Numbered from the stretch's first letter, positions 33,096 through 43,386 are shown. The stretch: 43,883 nucleotides of DNA from Chthoniobacterales bacterium (GCA_025935755.1 JAICUQ010000011.1:1-43883), one strand, 5' to 3'. Translations and numbers: made by a program. Notes: a model not told the origin generated them from the letters alone.

Positions 33096-35858
33096 CTATT
33101 GCTCATCGTTAATGGCATGCGAAATCGCCGCATCCAGATACAGGTAAGTCCAGGTGGTAGGATCCGAAGGGGTCGGTGGTTTAGGATGGAGAGTTGCCCA
33201 ACCAGGAATGAAGGGTCTGGTCATTGGTGTAAATCCAAAATCCGGAAATACTGTTTGCTCAAAGCTGATTGGCAGCGCATTCGAACCGCTGGTTCCTGAG
33301 TAGGGCGTACGAACAGGTTTAATCTGCCTATTCTGTCTAAGCATGGACATTTGTTTATCTGAGTAGCGCAAGAAATATCCTCCCCAATCTATATTAAAAG
33401 TGAAAGGGGAAACTCGATTTCCGTGCCTATCAACAAGGTTGTTCGAAGTACTTGTTTGATTGTTATTTGAGGGGAAACTATTGGAGACGGATATAAAGCT
33501 AAATTCCCGTCCATCCAAGCAGCCAACAATTGAAGCTTGAGTGCCGTTGCCCAGGTCTCCTGCACGGTTACCTTCACCAATGAAGTAATTTGGCGCAATG
33601 TCTCCCGCGCTTCGCGAAAAGATATCTGATACAAAAACCACTTTCTTCCCTCTAAAGACCGAACCAGGGTAAAGCTTTTCATTCAACGAAACATTGAGGT
33701 ATTGCGAACCTTGAAATTGCCTGGCCGCTTGAGCCACCGTATCTGATCTCAGATAATTGCGAGGCTGCCTTTTCGGATCCTTGAAAACATTATACGTAAA
33801 ATAGAGCTGTCGATCCGAGCCCATAAATTCCGCAATCGATAGCACGTCAGGTTCTCCTCCCAAATTGCCGGTTTGATCGATAATGATCGCTTCGCAGCCG
33901 ATCGAGTTGAACCACTGCATCATTTTACTATAAACAGTCGATAAAGATTCGCGGAAAATGCGCGGATTTGTTGATGTGTTCGGATTCTCTGGCGCATAAA
34001 CGCCACGGGTATCCATGTAAACATTGGGATCCATAAATCTGGAGTCCCTCTTATATAGATAGCCAATTATTTTCCCCCCTGTGAGGGCCGGATTGATTTG
34101 GCCGAAGTAGTGGGCATTTAAATTCAGTGCGTTATCATGGTACGAACCCATGGTGGCATAGTTCCGAGGGATATTGGGTCGAATAACTCCATTGACCACG
34201 TTTGCAGGAATGACAAGACCTTCAAAATGAGCTCTGCCGGCTGACGGATCCCTGATGAATGGATAACCAAGGGTCGTGACTGGATCTGGTTGATCCGGTT
34301 CAAGCACACCACGGATCGTAAAGACTAAATTATGAACGTTAACCAGATAATTACCTAGAGCAGTATCATAGCGAAACAGGCGATTGTAGTAATTAACTGG
34401 GTAAGGACAGTTAACCATATTTTGCAGCCCGCCAGTTTTCTCGATGCCCAGGCCTGAAATCACAGGTCCGTAATCAAAGAAATTATGGTAGTACCAATTC
34501 ACAAAAGGTTGTCCGTATCGTACGCTGTCCCCGAATGACACGTTAGCAGATCCGTTCCTGAGCGCCGTTTGCAAGTTACCGAAGGTATCGATCAATCGGC
34601 AACTCCCCGGTTTCGTATAGATATTTCTTTCCACATGGGTTGCGGTGCGAAAAACGGCATAGAACCATGCGGCACAGGAAGCACAGAACTCGTTATACGT
34701 CGAGCGAGACGATATCGAATGATTCACAGTGACGGTAATACCAGGCGGAAGATCAATCCATCCAGTGGCAGGATCAGCTAACGATTGCAGACTCGATGTG
34801 TCTAGATTCAATAGGAAACTATAGAAAAGGTCGTTATAACTTCCATGTGGTCCCTTATCAACAAAGCTCGGTTTTAGGTAGAGGTTCGCTCCCGCGTTGA
34901 GTAACCCTACTCCATTGGTGTAAGTTCCGTTCAGAATAGATAAAGCGCCGGTTGCACCTTGTATCCTCACGTTCGATCCAGGGGTCACATAACTAAAGAC
35001 TCCATTGTCGATCTCAGGGTCTCCGGTATAGATCGTGGTCCACTTATCGTTTGGTATCCCGATCATTGAGTAGTAAGCGGTATTGGTGACCCGGATTTTT
35101 CTTAAACGAGTTTTCTTCGTAAATGTTCCACTCAAAAATTGCCTCGTTATTTCCTTTTCCATCTCTTTCCCCACATAATTCAGAGCCCCTGTATGGTGAC
35201 TGGTTGATAAATTCGAGAAGGTATTGGCCGAGGTGTAATATTTAAACAAGTTGACCGGGTCATTCCAATCTAGCCCGCTTGTATCTCTCGGCGGGTGCTC
35301 CATTTTTTTATAGATGGCTAAACCTGCCAAGGTCGTTTGTCCGGAATAGTGGTAGTTGTAGTACTTAAATGCGCTGATCGTTCGATCATCGATTAACTTT
35401 AGAGTGTCACTATTAATAACGGACAAAATCGGGTCATAAGAACCCTCGAAAGGAGGATTATAGCCGTTTACCAATTCGTCCGGGTGGCTATAGAAAAAGG
35501 AATTAGTGGTGGGTACTCCCGGTACGCGAGGAAGCGGAATTGGGCGGGAATCAAACACATCGGGTTGCAACCTCGGAAACCGATCTGTTCCATAGGTAGT
35601 GAAGATTTGTACGGGATAGACGGAAGTATCAATATAGATGTACTGATCTTGTAGTGCCGAATAAGGTCCGCCTGCATTAAACCCATTCATTGCTCCAATC
35701 ATTGTATTACGCCACCACCCATGAAACTTAGAATTGTTAACGTTGTAAGTGGCACTTGAATTGTTGAGGGGGACAGCTTGCACCTGTGACAATAGTACCA
35801 ATGACGCAAGGACCACGGCTGTAAGTATCAGATAATGGATTCGATTAATTGGAGCCAT
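33096..35858 (-). CDS. Exported S41-peptidase-like protein
   Basis: The 920-residue product has a signal peptide (LILTAVVLASLVLLSQVQA) and a large extracytoplasmic body. Near residues 640-820 it has an S41/C-terminal-processing-protease-like core: GCEAIIIDQTGNLGGEPD (the lIiDlRgNgGG strand) and GKKVVFVSDIFSRSAGDIA with a candidate nucleophile Ser in SRSAG. The usual lysine base in the following G-x-x-T-x-G-K segment appears as Asn (GNGTQASIVG), so activity is doubtful. No PDZ domain is evident. Base composition is AT-rich compared with neighbours. The assignment to S41 is by pattern only. Confidence 0.6.
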   Translation of the reverse strand: MAPINRIHYLILTAVVLASLVLLSQVQAVPLNNSSATYNVNNSKFHGWWRNTMIGAMNGFNAGGPYSALQDQYIYIDTSVYPVQIFTTYGTDRFPRLQPDVFDSRPIPLPRVPGVPTTNSFFYSHPDELVNGYNPPFEGSYDPILSVINSDTLKLIDDRTISAFKYYNYHYSGQTTLAGLAIYKKMEHPPRDTSGLDWNDPVNLFKYYTSANTFSNLSTSHHTGALNYVGKEMEKEITRQFLSGTFTKKTRLRKIRVTNTAYYSMIGIPNDKWTTIYTGDPEIDNGVFSYVTPGSNVRIQGATGALSILNGTYTNGVGLLNAGANLYLKPSFVDKGPHGSYNDLFYSFLLNLDTSSLQSLADPATGWIDLPPGITVTVNHSISSRSTYNEFCASCAAWFYAVFRTATHVERNIYTKPGSCRLIDTFGNLQTALRNGSANVSFGDSVRYGQPFVNWYYHNFFDYGPVISGLGIEKTGGLQNMVNCPYPVNYYNRLFRYDTALGNYLVNVHNLVFTIRGVLEPDQPDPVTTLGYPFIRDPSAGRAHFEGLVIPANVVNGVIRPNIPRNYATMGSYHDNALNLNAHYFGQINPALTGGKIIGYLYKRDSRFMDPNVYMDTRGVYAPENPNTSTNPRIFRESLSTVYSKMMQWFNSIGCEAIIIDQTGNLGGEPDVLSIAEFMGSDRQLYFTYNVFKDPKRQPRNYLRSDTVAQAARQFQGSQYLNVSLNEKLYPGSVFRGKKVVFVSDIFSRSAGDIAPNYFIGEGNRAGDLGNGTQASIVGCLDGREFSFISVSNSFPSNNNQTSTSNNLVDRHGNRVSPFTFNIDWGGYFLRYSDKQMSMLRQNRQIKPVRTPYSGTSGSNALPISFEQTVFPDFGFTPMTRPFIPGWATLHPKPPTPSDPTTWTYLYLDAAISHAINDEQ

Positions 35859-36344
35859 GTGTTCCTAGGTTCTAATTTACAAGGCCTCGTTCACGTCCGA
35901 CTGTGCGAAAGAGATTCACGCGAAGCTCTGGGTAGAGACGCCCGAAGGACTCAACACGCGCGAGTCTGCCAACTACCGGGGTGGAATGTCAATGCTATTT
36001 TGCCATTTGCCGATTGTTACGCCGCATCGGATGACGCTAGAATCGTTGGCTGGTTGAAGGAGTCTTACTTGTCAGCGCTCTAACCAGTGTTGTTTTCGCC
36101 TTTCGCTACCGCGATAAGTCTGATTCGAGTGATAATGCGCTTTGGCCGGTTTGTCAAAAGTAGGCCAGAACTGCTTAGGCGAGAAACCTTCTCGCCGACA
36201 CGAGCGACTTTGTAACATCATGCAGTTCCGCAAAACGCCGAGCGAGGATTCCTCATCTCAAGAACATATCCTGCCGCTTCATGCCGCACGAGCGGCGCGA
36301 CAAAATGAATGGTACAGTCACTTGTCGGCGGCAAGGCGGGTTTG
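35859..36344. other. Gap between two exported-protein genes
   Basis: This stretch of 486 bases carries only small unmatched open frames. It should hold the promoter of the minus-strand S41-like gene (starting at 35858). No clear -35/-10 pair, hairpin or repeat was found. Confidence 0.4.
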
Positions 36345-38201
36345 CTATTGTTTCATCGCAGTCGGCGTAGCAGCGACGCCTGGAGATTCAGTCGGCATCG
36401 GCGGGGCGCCCGCTGATAAGGTGAGAGGATGTGGATGAGGATAAGGAGTTCCGTAAGAAAAGCTGGGCGGCGGGGTAGCGTCATTGTGATAGTAACATGG
36501 CGAAGGAGCCGGGCTGGCACCGCAATTGGCGATCAACGGCGTGTTAGAATTCGCGAACTGTATGTTATTGCCGCCGCTGTCCTTGTTCGCCCATTCCCAG
36601 CACCCAACGTTGATTTGGTCGTTCTTGCCACCAGGATACTTGGGGTCGGAAGTATCTGGAAAACTAACATTCGCAATGCGGCTCCCGGTGTTTTGCAGTG
36701 TGCCGCCAGTAACTCCGGTCATGTCTACGGCTTGAAGTACTCGCGTGATTTTAAAGTGTTGCCCTTCGGTAAAAGCGAGACTCCCACCAAAGCCTCCGTG
36801 GAAAGTAATATTATCCTTTCCGTTGTTGGTAATGACGGAGAAGTAAACGCTTCGTGGTTGTCTGGGACGGTCCGTGTTTACCAGTGTGTATCCTTTCCAT
36901 TGCCCCGGGGTCCAAGCCGGCGAGGGGGCAGGAGAAGCAGTCATTACCAGGCCGTTGCTGGCCTTCGCAGTGCCCGTGGCAAATGGTGTTGGATCTTTGT
37001 TGGTTCCACCGCGAGAAAAATCGTTTCTGTCCAGCTGATTCGATCCATCCGCGCCACCCCAGTTCTTGATACTCATGTAGGTGCGGTAAGTGGCGAGAGC
37101 TATCCGGGCGTTTGGCCAATTGTGGGTACGATTGTCGTGCACCACAGCTACACCTGAACGCATCAAAAGCATGGCATCGCCGGTGTTATGGATTGTATAA
37201 AAATCATTGGAGTACATGTCGATGGCCGTCACGCCGCGCCCCTTCGGTCCGGCTCCGGTTTCGGTGCCGTGAGTTTGAACCGAGACATCATAGAAGCTGT
37301 TGTAACGAAAAACAGCTCTGGCTCCCCAGTAGGCGTCACAAATCCCATACCCGTACTTGGAAGTAGCGGTAATCTTGTTGTCCTCAAAGAAAAGCCAGTC
37401 TTCGCCTCCCCAGTGCAGGGGAGAGTTCCATGATTGCTGTCCGCTCCTGGTTGGATCTCCGTTCCACTGCTTGTCGTAAATGTGCGACCAGGGCGGACGA
37501 AAATACATCGTGCAATGATCAATCACGCCCACCACGGTATCGAAGTTGTGCGTCCCGTTGAGTTGTTGCGACCCGTCACTGTTGCCAAACTGACAATGAT
37601 CCATTCTGAAACGCCCATCGTAACGCTGATCTGCGCCGTGGACCTGGATGATGCCGTTATTCCCTCCCATTGTACCTGTCCTGCCGGCGTCGATAAATTT
37701 GATCCCGGTAATCCGGGTTACTTTTGAAGTGGAAGGTGACCGGGCGGTTCCGGCTCTTAAGCTAACCTTGATCAGATTTGCTCCTTTGGCCGCGCGTTTT
37801 TGTGGGTGGACGTTGAATCCTTTTCGCGCGGGAGCGGCCATCGAGTCGGACTGTGGAACGATCGTAGAGCCTCCGCTGTCGCGAGTGCCAACAGCATCTC
37901 CTAGAATGGTGGAGGAAATTCCGGCTCCCTGAACCGTGATGGCCTTAGTGTTGGGAATGATGATCGTAGAACTGATGGTAGCGTTAGTCGGCGGTATAAG
38001 TACGGTGTCGCCGTCAACAGCTTGTCTTATTGCGGCGTTAATGGTTTCGGCCGTCACAGGTGTTTGAACTTTTATATCAGTCGCCAACCCGCTTAGTGGC
38101 AGTAGCAGCAATATTACAGACAGCCAAAAAACCCGCGCTATCTTCCCTGAGATTTCGCCAAAGCCTATGCGTTCGAAGCGACTAGTCCCGGGATTACTCA
38201 C
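36345..38201 (-). CDS. Exported right-handed beta-helix protein
   Basis: About 618 residues from a candidate GTG at 38201. The N-terminus is a signal peptide (VFWLSVILLLLPLSGLA), then a pectate-lyase-like parallel beta-helix body: AINAAIRQAVDGDTVLIPPT (the common periplasmic entry motif), ITVQGAGISSTILG, then coil repeats such as DHCQFGN, DHCTMYFRP, FEDNKITATSKYG and FRYNSFYDVSV. The C-terminus is Pro-rich. Substrate is unknown; such folds are polysaccharide lyases or adhesins. The open frame reaches to 38570, but that part overlaps the antiporter gene and has no family match. A second start candidate is ATG 38354. Confidence 0.8.
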   Translation of the reverse strand: MSNPGTSRFERIGFGEISGKIARVFWLSVILLLLPLSGLATDIKVQTPVTAETINAAIRQAVDGDTVLIPPTNATISSTIIIPNTKAITVQGAGISSTILGDAVGTRDSGGSTIVPQSDSMAAPARKGFNVHPQKRAAKGANLIKVSLRAGTARSPSTSKVTRITGIKFIDAGRTGTMGGNNGIIQVHGADQRYDGRFRMDHCQFGNSDGSQQLNGTHNFDTVVGVIDHCTMYFRPPWSHIYDKQWNGDPTRSGQQSWNSPLHWGGEDWLFFEDNKITATSKYGYGICDAYWGARAVFRYNSFYDVSVQTHGTETGAGPKGRGVTAIDMYSNDFYTIHNTGDAMLLMRSGVAVVHDNRTHNWPNARIALATYRTYMSIKNWGGADGSNQLDRNDFSRGGTNKDPTPFATGTAKASNGLVMTASPAPSPAWTPGQWKGYTLVNTDRPRQPRSVYFSVITNNGKDNITFHGGFGGSLAFTEGQHFKITRVLQAVDMTGVTGGTLQNTGSRIANVSFPDTSDPKYPGGKNDQINVGCWEWANKDSGGNNIQFANSNTPLIANCGASPAPSPCYYHNDATPPPSFSYGTPYPHPHPLTLSAGAPPMPTESPGVAATPTAMKQ

Positions 38202-38475
38202 CTCAGCCGTTGTGACGAATTTGGCCAGGAGCGCCACGGTCGATCTACATTCGAGCTCTAACAGGTCGGGTACTCCTCGTCTATAATCACAAAACTGTTC
38301 GTGCACCTCGACAGGATAACACGCCGTTATGCTGCGGCGACGGTGCTCAAGCATCTTCCCATAAAACGAAACCTGCGCACCTCGGCGATGCCTCGGATTG
38401 CGCTGGGTTCTCATACAATCCGACATTTCAAACCCGAGCACCAAATTCGCGAAGCCAAGGAAGTATCGGTGTTGC

Positions 38476-40209
38476 TCAGGCGAGCACTTCGCGCCGATCG
38501 AGCAGCATCTGGCGCAATACAGCCCGCTTTTCATCGAGTACCCCATCCCGGGCAGCGCGCACAGCTTCAACCAAATCGCCAGCTTGACGCAGACGCGGAA
38601 CGTTCACGTAATCAGCGCCCGCATCGAGAAGCTCGCTCGCTTGTGCAAGGATGTCGACAGTAGCAATGATTTTTGCGGTCGGGTTCAATTCGCGCAAAAG
38701 ACGAACCAGCCTCGCGTTTGTTGTACCTTTGAGCAGTGAATCTGGTACGGTGGAGATGAGCACCTCGGCTTTATCCACGCCAGCATGGACAAGCGTATCC
38801 CGGTGCGAAACGTCCCCATAGATTACAGGCACGTTTAGCTTGAGAAGACCATCTCGCGCCACCGGGCTGAAATCCACGACCGCCACTTCCGCAGCCAATT
38901 CAGGGTAACGACGTTGCAATTCTTGCAGCAGAGAACTGGCGGTCCGGAAAAACCCAACAAACACGATGCGAGCGCTGTAATTATGGCCGACACCTGCGGC
39001 TGCGTCGATCTCGGCGGACACGTCATCGAGATCGCGGAAACCGAATTTTTTCAAAAGCGGTATGAGCCATCGCGCCAGACTGTCGGACTTGGCCATGGCG
39101 AATGTAGAAACAACCGCAAGCAGAGTGAATGCGAGCGCGACGATGCCGCGGCTGTCCGAACTGGCAAGGTGGGCTGCCTGAGCGCCCAGGGCGAGCACGA
39201 CCAGCGAGAATTCGCTGACCTGGCAAAGATTCAAGGCCGGGATGATGCTCGTCCGCAATCCCTGGCGCATTAGATAAAGTGGCGTGAACACAGTGGCCAC
39301 TCGAGTGACCACAACAAACGCAGCGAAGATCAGCGCCCAACCAATCAGGGTGCCCGTCGGTAAGGGAATTTGCATCCCAATCGCGACGAAAAAAAGCGTC
39401 ACGAAAAAGTCGCGCAAACTGATCACCTTCGCGGTCACATCGAGCGCGTACGGGAAGGTGGAAAGCGCCACTCCCGCGACCAAGGCGCCCATCTCACGGG
39501 AGAGATGCAACTGCTGACCAAATTCGCCAATGAGAAAGCACCATGCGATCGCGCCAACTTGCATTAATTCCGGGACGCGCGCCACACCGCGAAAGATAGC
39601 TGGCAACACGTAACGGCTGACCGTAAACGTCGCAACCACCAGAACTATGACGCGCACTAACGAGAGAAGCAGCAGACCCGGGGCGAGGTTTCCGAGATTA
39701 GGCTGGATCGCGAGAAAAAGAATGACCGCCAAATCCTGGAGTACGAGAACGCCGAGCGTCACACGTCCGGTCAGGCTGTCGAGCTCCTGCTTGTCATAGA
39801 GCATTTTGACTACGATGACAGTGCTGCTGAGGGTGGCGGCGACGGCCAGATATAGGGCATCCCATTTTCCTCCTCCCAGCGCGAATCCGCAGAGCCGGAA
39901 AAAAATTATACCAAGGATAATTCCACCGACGATCTGTACCAAGGCGGTCAGTGTGATGGAACGGCCCGCACTGGCGATCTTCTTCAGATCGATCTCCAGT
40001 CCGATCATGAAGAGCAGGAAGATCAGTCCCAATTCTGCAATCGCTGAGATCGATTCGGCGGACTGGATAAATCCAAATCCCATGGGGCCTAGCGCGAAGC
40101 CGCCGGCAAGGTATGCAAGGAGAAGGGGTTGCCGCGCAAATTGCGCGCCCAAGCCAAGCAACCACGCGGCCACGGTGCAATAGGTGATGTCGCGGATCAG
40201 CTCATGCAT
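38476..40209 (-). CDS. Monovalent cation:proton antiporter (CPA2, KefB-like) with TrkA-N domain
   Basis: The 577-residue inner-membrane protein exchanges K+ or Na+ for protons. It has about 11-12 membrane segments in the first 400 residues (LAYLAGGFALGPMGFGF, GLIFLLFMIGLEID, VLVLQDLAVILFLA) including the family QDxx motif, then a C-terminal Rossmann-like TrkA-N domain (about 415-530). The expected GxGxxG in this domain is degenerate (VGFFRTAS), so nucleotide binding may be weak or absent. The start ATG 40209 gives a normal N-terminus. Confidence 0.92.
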   Translation of the reverse strand: MHELIRDITYCTVAAWLLGLGAQFARQPLLLAYLAGGFALGPMGFGFIQSAESISAIAELGLIFLLFMIGLEIDLKKIASAGRSITLTALVQIVGGIILGIIFFRLCGFALGGGKWDALYLAVAATLSSTVIVVKMLYDKQELDSLTGRVTLGVLVLQDLAVILFLAIQPNLGNLAPGLLLLSLVRVIVLVVATFTVSRYVLPAIFRGVARVPELMQVGAIAWCFLIGEFGQQLHLSREMGALVAGVALSTFPYALDVTAKVISLRDFFVTLFFVAIGMQIPLPTGTLIGWALIFAAFVVVTRVATVFTPLYLMRQGLRTSIIPALNLCQVSEFSLVVLALGAQAAHLASSDSRGIVALAFTLLAVVSTFAMAKSDSLARWLIPLLKKFGFRDLDDVSAEIDAAAGVGHNYSARIVFVGFFRTASSLLQELQRRYPELAAEVAVVDFSPVARDGLLKLNVPVIYGDVSHRDTLVHAGVDKAEVLISTVPDSLLKGTTNARLVRLLRELNPTAKIIATVDILAQASELLDAGADYVNVPRLRQAGDLVEAVRAARDGVLDEKRAVLRQMLLDRREVLA

Positions 40210-40498
40210 GTAAAAGTTCGCTTGCTGTTCGGAATCGGCCGGCGCGAATCAGGATCCAGCCACGGTGCGATGTCTTGGAGAATCAGTTCGTAAACGGAAA
40301 CGCTTACCAGTTTCACATCCGATGACTCGCCTCTCGCCATATGCCGCGTAAGTCTGCCGATCCGCGACGCAAACACAAGGAAATCGCACTGCGGGCAAAT
40401 CTTTTCGCCGCGTCAATTTCGCATTATAGAATTACGCAGGATTCTCAGCCAGCTGCTGAAGCGTGATTAATTGCGTTGGAAGCTTGGCAATGGCGCAG

Positions 40499-41482
40499 CT
40501 AGTCCCATTGCTTCGGTGGCTTTGTCCACGTTCCGCTCACCACCACTTCCGTGTCGTCGACCAGCGAGTTGTCTTGAATGAGTCGCGCCACATTTACCGA
40601 CTCGATCCGTACACAGCCGTGGGAAGCTGCGTACTCGGGCACACTCGGAAAATAATGAAGCGCTATGCCCCGGCTTTGCATAAACCATGTGACGTATGTT
40701 GCGCGCGAATCGCTGTTAAGTCTTCGTGCGAAACCTTGCACCGGACGCGCTCCTTTCGGTGTACATTTGGACCCGGATCGCCGACTTGTGGCCTCATCAT
40801 CGCAATTGAGACCTTTTAATCCTGCACCAGGTGACGTTCTGAATGGCCCTGTCTGCTGACTATCAGCCTTCGGTCCCGCCCAGGTCAGTGTGAGCGAATG
40901 ATCAGGATCGTCCAGGCTTACTGAAATTTCCCGTATGTACGTCTGTGGAAAATCTTCATTGCGGAATGGATGCGACGGGTCCGCAGGCGGACTGCCAGCT
41001 TGCAGAAGTGCCTGCCATGTGGGACCGGTGGGTTCAATTAGTCCGTCCACGGAAAGATTGGAACGGCTCTGAAAAGCCTCGATGGCAGCAACAGTGTTCG
41101 AATGACGTGGCGGTTGCGCAATTTTTCCATCAACGCCTTTCGGGTCCAGCTCCGGAGCTTGTAGTTTTTGCGCCGCCGTTTCCAACAGGCGTTGTACCGT
41201 TTTCACGTCTTCCGGGAGATTGCGCGCATTTTTTTCCCACCGGCCAACCGAATCACTAATTGCCGGCGACGCAGCGCTCCTACTCTGCGGCTGCGAGCTT
41301 AGCGCTCTTACTCGCGAGGTCTCGACGACAGGCTTCTTTGCATCTAACGCTTCCAGTCTCCTTGCTCGCGCCAGTCTTTGTTTCAAAGTCAGTTTTCGTT
41401 TCGCTGATCTCTCTCGTTTTGCTTTTTTAGAACCGATCGACCGTGCGCTCCGACGTTTCCGCTGAGGTCTTTTCTTTGCCAT
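40499..41482 (-). CDS. L,D-transpeptidase (YkuD) with peptidoglycan-binding domain
   Basis: The 327-residue product has a very basic N-terminus (about 20 Lys/Arg in the first 42 residues), a peptidoglycan-binding repeat region (about 90-160, DVKTVQRLLETAAQKL and AAIEAFQSRSNLSVDGLI) and a YkuD catalytic domain with Ser287-His288-Gly289-Cys290-Val-Arg292. It should form 3-3 crosslinks or attach proteins to peptidoglycan in the periplasm. No signal peptide or membrane helix is visible, so export is unexplained: the start may be wrong or the protein leaves by a non-classical route. Confidence 0.9.
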   Translation of the reverse strand: MAKKRPQRKRRSARSIGSKKAKRERSAKRKLTLKQRLARARRLEALDAKKPVVETSRVRALSSQPQSRSAASPAISDSVGRWEKNARNLPEDVKTVQRLLETAAQKLQAPELDPKGVDGKIAQPPRHSNTVAAIEAFQSRSNLSVDGLIEPTGPTWQALLQAGSPPADPSHPFRNEDFPQTYIREISVSLDDPDHSLTLTWAGPKADSQQTGPFRTSPGAGLKGLNCDDEATSRRSGSKCTPKGARPVQGFARRLNSDSRATYVTWFMQSRGIALHYFPSVPEYAASHGCVRIESVNVARLIQDNSLVDDTEVVVSGTWTKPPKQWD

Positions 41483-42044
41483 AGATGTGTCACCTGTTTG
41501 CTTCTACACGACTTTGAAATCCGTAAATCCAGCGCCTTTGAATCCGACTTTTGAGCGCCAGCAAGCCCTCTGCAATTTCAGCGGTAGCTCGGGCGCGTTG
41601 CATAACGTTGGAATCGGAAGCTGCAGTGTGTAGAAACATGCCACATGCTGGCAAGCCGTTTTTACTCCGTCAGCTGAGAAAGATCTCTGGTAGATCTAGT
41701 CCAGATGGCACAACGATACATTTCATGCATGGAGTTGCGAAAATGGTTTAGCCACGATCCAAAAAAGTAGCGGATTTTTCGCAGCCGCTTTCGGACCTAA
41801 AACAGCACAGCGCTGCGCTGGTGATCTGATCCCTTCGGTTTCGATTTATGGCCTGTGCAGCGTTGGGTTCCGTTACGATAACCTGGACAGCTTCGAGCGA
41901 TCTAACCCAACCTCCCTCCGAGTGCCCTCATGAAATTATAGCGATAAGTTATGTGTTTGATCGAATCAAAGTATTTATTGTAATTGAGCACAGTGCCTAG
42001 ATTCCCTTCGGCGGGACATATCAACCTTCTCGCCTAAAATTAAT
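41483..42044. other. Gap before the tail-anchored protein gene
   Basis: No family-matching frame in these 562 bases. The stretch 41935-42000 is AT-rich, so promoters for the divergent genes may lie here. Confidence 0.4.
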
Positions 42045-42248
42045 ATGCAAACTACAACATTGAACAGCTCGGAAGCAGCGCAGGGAGCTCAGGTAGTCCG
42101 AATTTGGCGACCTCCAACAAGGAATCGGCCGCATCCGAGACGCGTTGCATCGTCCGCAACGGCGTACGAATCGCCGAGTAAATGGACAGTCGTCGCAGCA
42201 TTTATTCTTGCTGTGGTGCTGGTTGCGGGCGCTGTGGTGTGGTTCTAG
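42045..42248 (+). CDS. Small protein with C-terminal membrane helix
   Basis: 67 residues: a polar, Pro/Arg-containing head and a single hydrophobic C-terminal segment (WTVVAAFILAVVLVAGAVVWF) that ends at the stop. The layout is that of a tail-anchored or bitopic protein. No Shine-Dalgarno is evident. Unknown function. Confidence 0.45.
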   Translation: MQTTTLNSSEAAQGAQVVRIWRPPTRNRPHPRRVASSATAYESPSKWTVVAAFILAVVLVAGAVVWF

Positions 42249-42486
42249 AGGCAGCAAGGAAGAACTTACTCGAAGTCGGCGCGCCTTGTTCCCATCCATT
42301 CGGTGGAGAAGTCGACCTTCCGAACGGGCCGCCAAAACGATACAGCCGGCTCGTGCCCGACGAAGAACCAATGCTGATTGACGCTCCAGCACCGGAGTTT
42401 ATCGAAGGAACCTCCCCGAGCTCCGTAGTCTAAAGAAATTCCAGGCTGTCAGAATGGACCTGCTAATCGAACATCTGCACGGACCC

Positions 42487-43386
42487 CTAAGCGAACAGAT
42501 TCGAATACGCGTGTTCGGTGATGGCCATGGCTGCCGGGTTTTTCACTCGCCGCTCGGCGGTGATCGCGTAGAATTCCGTCCCGCACTCGTCGACATTCGC
42601 GATAACTTTCAGGCTCCAATGTTTCAGGACTTCTCGAGCAACAACCGTAGGCACGACCGTAAAGCCGCGTCCGGCCGTGGCACAAAATACCATCAGGGCG
42701 GAGTCCTCGTACTCTCCGAGGAGACGCGGATGAATTCCCTTAGTATCGAACCAAGTCTCTAGCACCGCTCGCATGCCCATGTTTTCTGTCGGCAGCAATG
42801 CATTAGCCCCATTCAAAGATTGTGGGAAATTGCGTCGGAGCTTCTTAGCCATGGCCGGCACCGCACAAAAAGTGACACCGGAACGTCCGAGCCGATGGTT
42901 AAAAGTCTTTGCTTTCAGGCTGCTCGAAGCTGGTTCGTCAGCGAGCACAATGTCGAGCCGGTGCGCCTGCAATTGATTGACTAAAACCTCGATCGCAGCC
43001 ATGCGGCAAACGACATGAACCGGCTCGGAAAACCTGATCGCAGGTTTGAGGAACTCAAAACCCATCAGCTTGGAAATCGAGTCCGTCATTCCGACATTTA
43101 GTCGAAGCAAACGCCCGCCAGGGCGCTGTTTCACGGCATTCATCAGTTCACGGCCCGCGGAAAAGATTTCGTCTGCGTAGGTAAGCACCAACTGCCCCAT
43201 TTCGGTAAGCACGAGACTGCGGCCGCTGCGCTTGAAAAGTTTTTCACCGAGCGAGTCTTCTAAAAGTCTGAGCTGAGCGCTGATCGAAGGCTGCGACACG
43301 TGAAGTTCGTCAGCCGCTCTTCGTACGCCTCCCTTTCTGGCGACGCTCCAGAAGTAGCGCAGATGATGAAAATTCAACCATTCCAC
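42487..43386 (-). CDS. nhaR: LysR-family regulator, NhaR-like
   Basis: The 299-residue product has an N-terminal winged helix-turn-helix (about 5-64: FHHLRYFWSVARKGGVRRAA, SQPSISAQLRLLED) and a type 2 periplasmic-binding-protein-like effector domain. It aligns by eye with E. coli NhaR over its length (the HLRYFW start, KLFKRSGRSL, LGEYEDSALM, the GTEFYAITAERRV end). NhaR activates nhaA in response to Na+. No nhaA is adjacent, so its target here is unknown; the next minus-strand genes upstream in the window are the transpeptidase and the CPA2 antiporter. Confidence 0.85.
   Translation of the reverse strand: MEWLNFHHLRYFWSVARKGGVRRAADELHVSQPSISAQLRLLEDSLGEKLFKRSGRSLVLTEMGQLVLTYADEIFSAGRELMNAVKQRPGGRLLRLNVGMTDSISKLMGFEFLKPAIRFSEPVHVVCRMAAIEVLVNQLQAHRLDIVLADEPASSSLKAKTFNHRLGRSGVTFCAVPAMAKKLRRNFPQSLNGANALLPTENMGMRAVLETWFDTKGIHPRLLGEYEDSALMVFCATAGRGFTVVPTVVAREVLKHWSLKVIANVDECGTEFYAITAERRVKNPAAMAITEHAYSNLFA

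Noticed and set aside
38202-38570. N-terminal extension of the beta-helix protein
   Set aside because: It overlaps the antiporter gene in another frame and puts the signal peptide about 145 residues from the N-terminus.
42182-42433. 83-residue open frame overlapping the tail-anchored protein
   Set aside because: It overlaps the end of a better-supported small gene and has no ribosome-binding site, although its second half looks protein-like.
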